From Nocardiopsis sinuspersici (GTDB taxonomy: Bacteria > Actinomycetota > Actinomycetes > Streptosporangiales > Streptosporangiaceae), in assembly GCA_008638415.1 (NCBI GenBank), contig VWVT01000022.1, positions 1 to 64,000 of the forward strand: 64,000 nt of DNA, written 5' to 3'. Below the pieces are notes generated by a model. That model ran no database searches. It saw nothing but the letters and a program-made list of their open reading frames with translations, and had not been told where the DNA came from. The stretch's first letter is position 1. Every line of letters begins with the position of its first letter. Positions 62,072-64,000 of the stretch are shown one piece after another. A program made the position numbers and the translations under genes.

Positions 62072-62211
62072 CACGGTTCCCCTGAGCTCCACCTCTCCCC
62101 GGCGCTCCGCCCGTAGTCCCCGCTGCCCCGTGGACCCGCCGTCCTGATCCGGACGGCCGGCACGGCCCCCGCGGCACGGGCCCCGCGCCCGACGCGCTCC
62201 GCCCGGCATGC

Positions 62212-62245
62212 GAGGGGGCGGCGGTGTCCGCACCGCCGCCCCCTC
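62212..62245. terminator. Terminator between the YqeY and PBP genes
   Basis: A perfect 15-bp stem GAGGGGGCGGCGGTG/CACCGCCGCCCCCTC (62212-62226 with 62231-62245) has a TCCG loop. It lies between two convergent genes. Confidence 0.85.
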
Positions 62246-62261
62246 TCGCTGGCCGCCTCGC

Positions 62262-64000
62262 CTACTCCTCTTCCCTGACCGTGGGAGTGGAGGCGGGCTG
62301 GGCCGGGAACCAGTCCTCGTCGTTCCCCCGGCCGTCGGCCGTTCCGCCGCCGCGGCTCAGGAACACGTTCACCGTGGCCCCGTCCGGCAGCCGGGTGCCC
62401 GGGTCCGGGTTGACCGCGGCCACCGTTCCCTCCGGCTCGGCGGAGCGGATCCGGGTCCCGGACACGTTCACCGTGTAGCCGGCGGCCTCCAGGGCGCTCA
62501 CGGCGGCCCCCTCCGACAGGCCGACCACGTTCGGCACACCGCCCTCGTCACTGGCCGGGTCGGCGTCGCTCTCCGGCTTCGGGGGCCGGGGGGCCGACGT
62601 CGAGCCGAACTGCGCCGGCGGCGACGGGAGCTGCTTGACCTCCAGCCCCTCGTGGGCGCCCTTCATGGTCTCTCCCCAGATCGGGCCGGGGATCGTCGCC
62701 CCGTAGACCACGCCGTAGTAGTCGTCCCCGATGGTGACGCCGCGCAGCGGGTACTGCTGGGGGCCGCGCGGGTCGCCGACGAAGACCGCGGCCGCCATCT
62801 GCGGGGTGAACCCGGCGAACCAGGCCGCCGCCGAACCGTCGGTGGTGCCGGTCTTGCCCGCCGCCGGACGCCCGATGTGGATGTTGGCCGCGGTGCCGCC
62901 GTTGAAGGGCTGGGTCAGCAGGTAGCTGACCCCCTTGGCGACCTCCTCGTCGAGCACCCGCGAGCACTCCGGCTCGATGTCGATCGTGGTGCCCGACTGC
63001 TGGTCCTTGATCTTGGTGATGGCCTGCGGCTCGCAGTAGATCCCGCCCGAGGCGAAGGTCGCGTACGCGTTGGCCACCCGCAGCGGGGAGACCTCCTCGC
63101 TGCCCAGGGTGAAGCTGCTGTTGGCCAGCGTGTTCGGGTTCTCGGTGAACAGCGTGCCGTCCGCGCGCTTGAGCCCCAGTTTCTCGGCCATCTTCATCAC
63201 GTCGCAGATGCCCACCCGCTCCTGGAGCTGTGCGAAGTAGGTGTTGGACGACGCCTTGGTCCCGGACACCATGTTGTGCGTGGTGCTGGAGTTCGTGTCA
63301 CCGGCGTTGCTGGGAGACCAGGTGCTCAGGGTGCCGCCGTTGCAGCTGCGCTGCCCGGAGATGGACACGCTGGACGGGGAGTTGAACGAGGTGCTGTACG
63401 GCAGCCCCTCGTTCAGGGCGGCGGCCAGGGTGAAGGCCTTGAACGTCGACCCGGCCTGGAAGCCGTTGCTGCCGCCGCGGTCGGCGTCGGTGGTGAAGTT
63501 GATGGAGGTCTCGCCGAGCTTGCTCTCGTCGGGCCCGTAGTTGCGGCTCTGGGCCATGCCGAGGATGTGGCCGGTGCCCGGTTGGATGACGAGCTCGGCG
63601 CCCACCTTGCGGGACTCGTTCTTGCGGGGCACCCACTTGTCCACGGCCGCCTGCGCGGACTCCTGGGTCTGCGGGTCGAGCGTGGTGTGGATCTGCAGGC
63701 CCGCGGTACGCAGCCAGCGCGCCCGCTCGGTCTCGCTGGGACCGAAGCGCTCGTCCTTCTCGATCTCCTGGACCACGTAGTCGCAGAAGAACGGCTGGTC
63801 GCTGGGCACGCAGCCGTTGGGCGGCGTGGACAGGTCCAGCTCCATCGGCTCCTTCTTGGCCTCCGCGGCCTCGGCCTCGGTGATGGCGCCGGTGGCCACC
63901 ATGCGGTCGAGCACCACGTTGCGCCGGTCGATGGTCTGCTCGGGGTTGAACCGTGGGTTGTACAGGTAGGGGTAGCGGACCAGCCCCGCGATGGTGGCGG
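62262..64000 (-). CDS. Bifunctional penicillin-binding protein (class A, PonA-like) with PASTA domain, 5' part missing
   Basis: The reading frame runs off the right edge. The part present begins near the end of the transglycosylase domain (RFNPEQTIDRRNVVLDRM). A full transpeptidase domain follows, with catalytic Ser in STFK (GFQAGSTFKAFTL), an SSN motif (TKASSNTYF) and KTG (AGKTGTTDGSAAAW). One C-terminal PASTA domain (VPNVVGLSEGAAVSALEAAG) and an acidic tail end the protein. It polymerises and cross-links peptidoglycan. Mycobacterial PonA2 has the same domain order and its gene is next to whiB4; here the wblA-like gene is 58 kb away. Confidence 0.95.
   Translation of the reverse strand, partial: ATIAGLVRYPYLYNPRFNPEQTIDRRNVVLDRMVATGAITEAEAAEAKKEPMELDLSTPPNGCVPSDQPFFCDYVVQEIEKDERFGPSETERARWLRTAGLQIHTTLDPQTQESAQAAVDKWVPRKNESRKVGAELVIQPGTGHILGMAQSRNYGPDESKLGETSINFTTDADRGGSNGFQAGSTFKAFTLAAALNEGLPYSTSFNSPSSVSISGQRSCNGGTLSTWSPSNAGDTNSSTTHNMVSGTKASSNTYFAQLQERVGICDVMKMAEKLGLKRADGTLFTENPNTLANSSFTLGSEEVSPLRVANAYATFASGGIYCEPQAITKIKDQQSGTTIDIEPECSRVLDEEVAKGVSYLLTQPFNGGTAANIHIGRPAAGKTGTTDGSAAAWFAGFTPQMAAAVFVGDPRGPQQYPLRGVTIGDDYYGVVYGATIPGPIWGETMKGAHEGLEVKQLPSPPAQFGSTSAPRPPKPESDADPASDEGGVPNVVGLSEGAAVSALEAAGYTVNVSGTRIRSAEPEGTVAAVNPDPGTRLPDGATVNVFLSRGGGTADGRGNDEDWFPAQPASTPTVREEE

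Overview
The window is high-GC actinomycete chromosome. The signs are GTG starts and a WhiB/WblA regulator, CrgA and DLW-39 genes. Further signs are the PknB-PknA-PbpA-RodA-PstP-FhaB-FhaA cluster, a Bpa proteasome activator and an SSI-type inhibitor. Gene content and protein sequence feel close to Nocardiopsis (Streptosporangiales), but that genus-level guess cannot be proven here. No insertion sequence, integrase, CRISPR array or prophage is visible.

Region 1 (1-18.5 kb) resembles the flank of an actinobacterial replication origin. It starts with the 3' end of a 5S rRNA, then two small accessory genes, an Scr1-type HTH regulator, DLW-39, tRNA-Ala(TGC), a WblA-like iron-sulfur regulator, a cyclophilin, a rhomboid protease and CrgA. 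A tightly overlapping reverse-strand operon follows in transcriptional order: fhaA, fhaB, pstP, rodA, pbpA, pknA, pknB. It encodes Ser/Thr phospho-signalling and cell-wall synthesis. tRNA-Leu(CAG) follows, with an 87-bp terminator-like unit repeated three times.

Region 2 (18.7-30.9 kb) is a nine-gene reverse-strand glycan-use operon: GH3 beta-glycosidase, Gfo/Idh/MocA oxidoreductase, a dipeptide/oligopeptide-type ABC importer (two permeases, two ATPases, one lipoprotein), a PmoA/DUF6807 protein and a cupin. One promoter lies upstream, with repeated CGAAACT operator units including two identical perfect palindromes.

Region 3 (31-41.8 kb) holds TenA, a lipoprotein SSI-type protease inhibitor, a rhodanese, a partner-switch set (PAS-GAF histidine kinase, RsbW-like ATPase, STAS protein), a family 2 glycosyltransferase, DUF4446, pheA, serS, Bpa and a quinone oxidoreductase.

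Region 4 (42-53 kb) holds a ParA/MinD-like ATPase with a long disordered N-terminus, two tandem-domain universal stress proteins, a glyoxalase-like protein, a cassette of two mini-GntR regulators facing two small unknown genes, tRNA-Ser(TGA), a sliding clamp gene (dnaN) away from dnaA and followed by paired DnaA boxes, a DUF2786 protein and a Nudix hydrolase.

Region 5 (53.4-64 kb) holds a small acidic repeat protein followed by an AfsR-type BTAD/NB-ARC/TPR regulator, which I consider the best candidate for an undescribed peptide-regulator pair. After it come an MpaB-type oxygenase, a DUF4037 protein, a secreted AA10 polysaccharide monooxygenase, tRNA-Pro(CGG), a metallophosphoesterase, a YqeY protein and a bifunctional penicillin-binding protein cut by the window edge.
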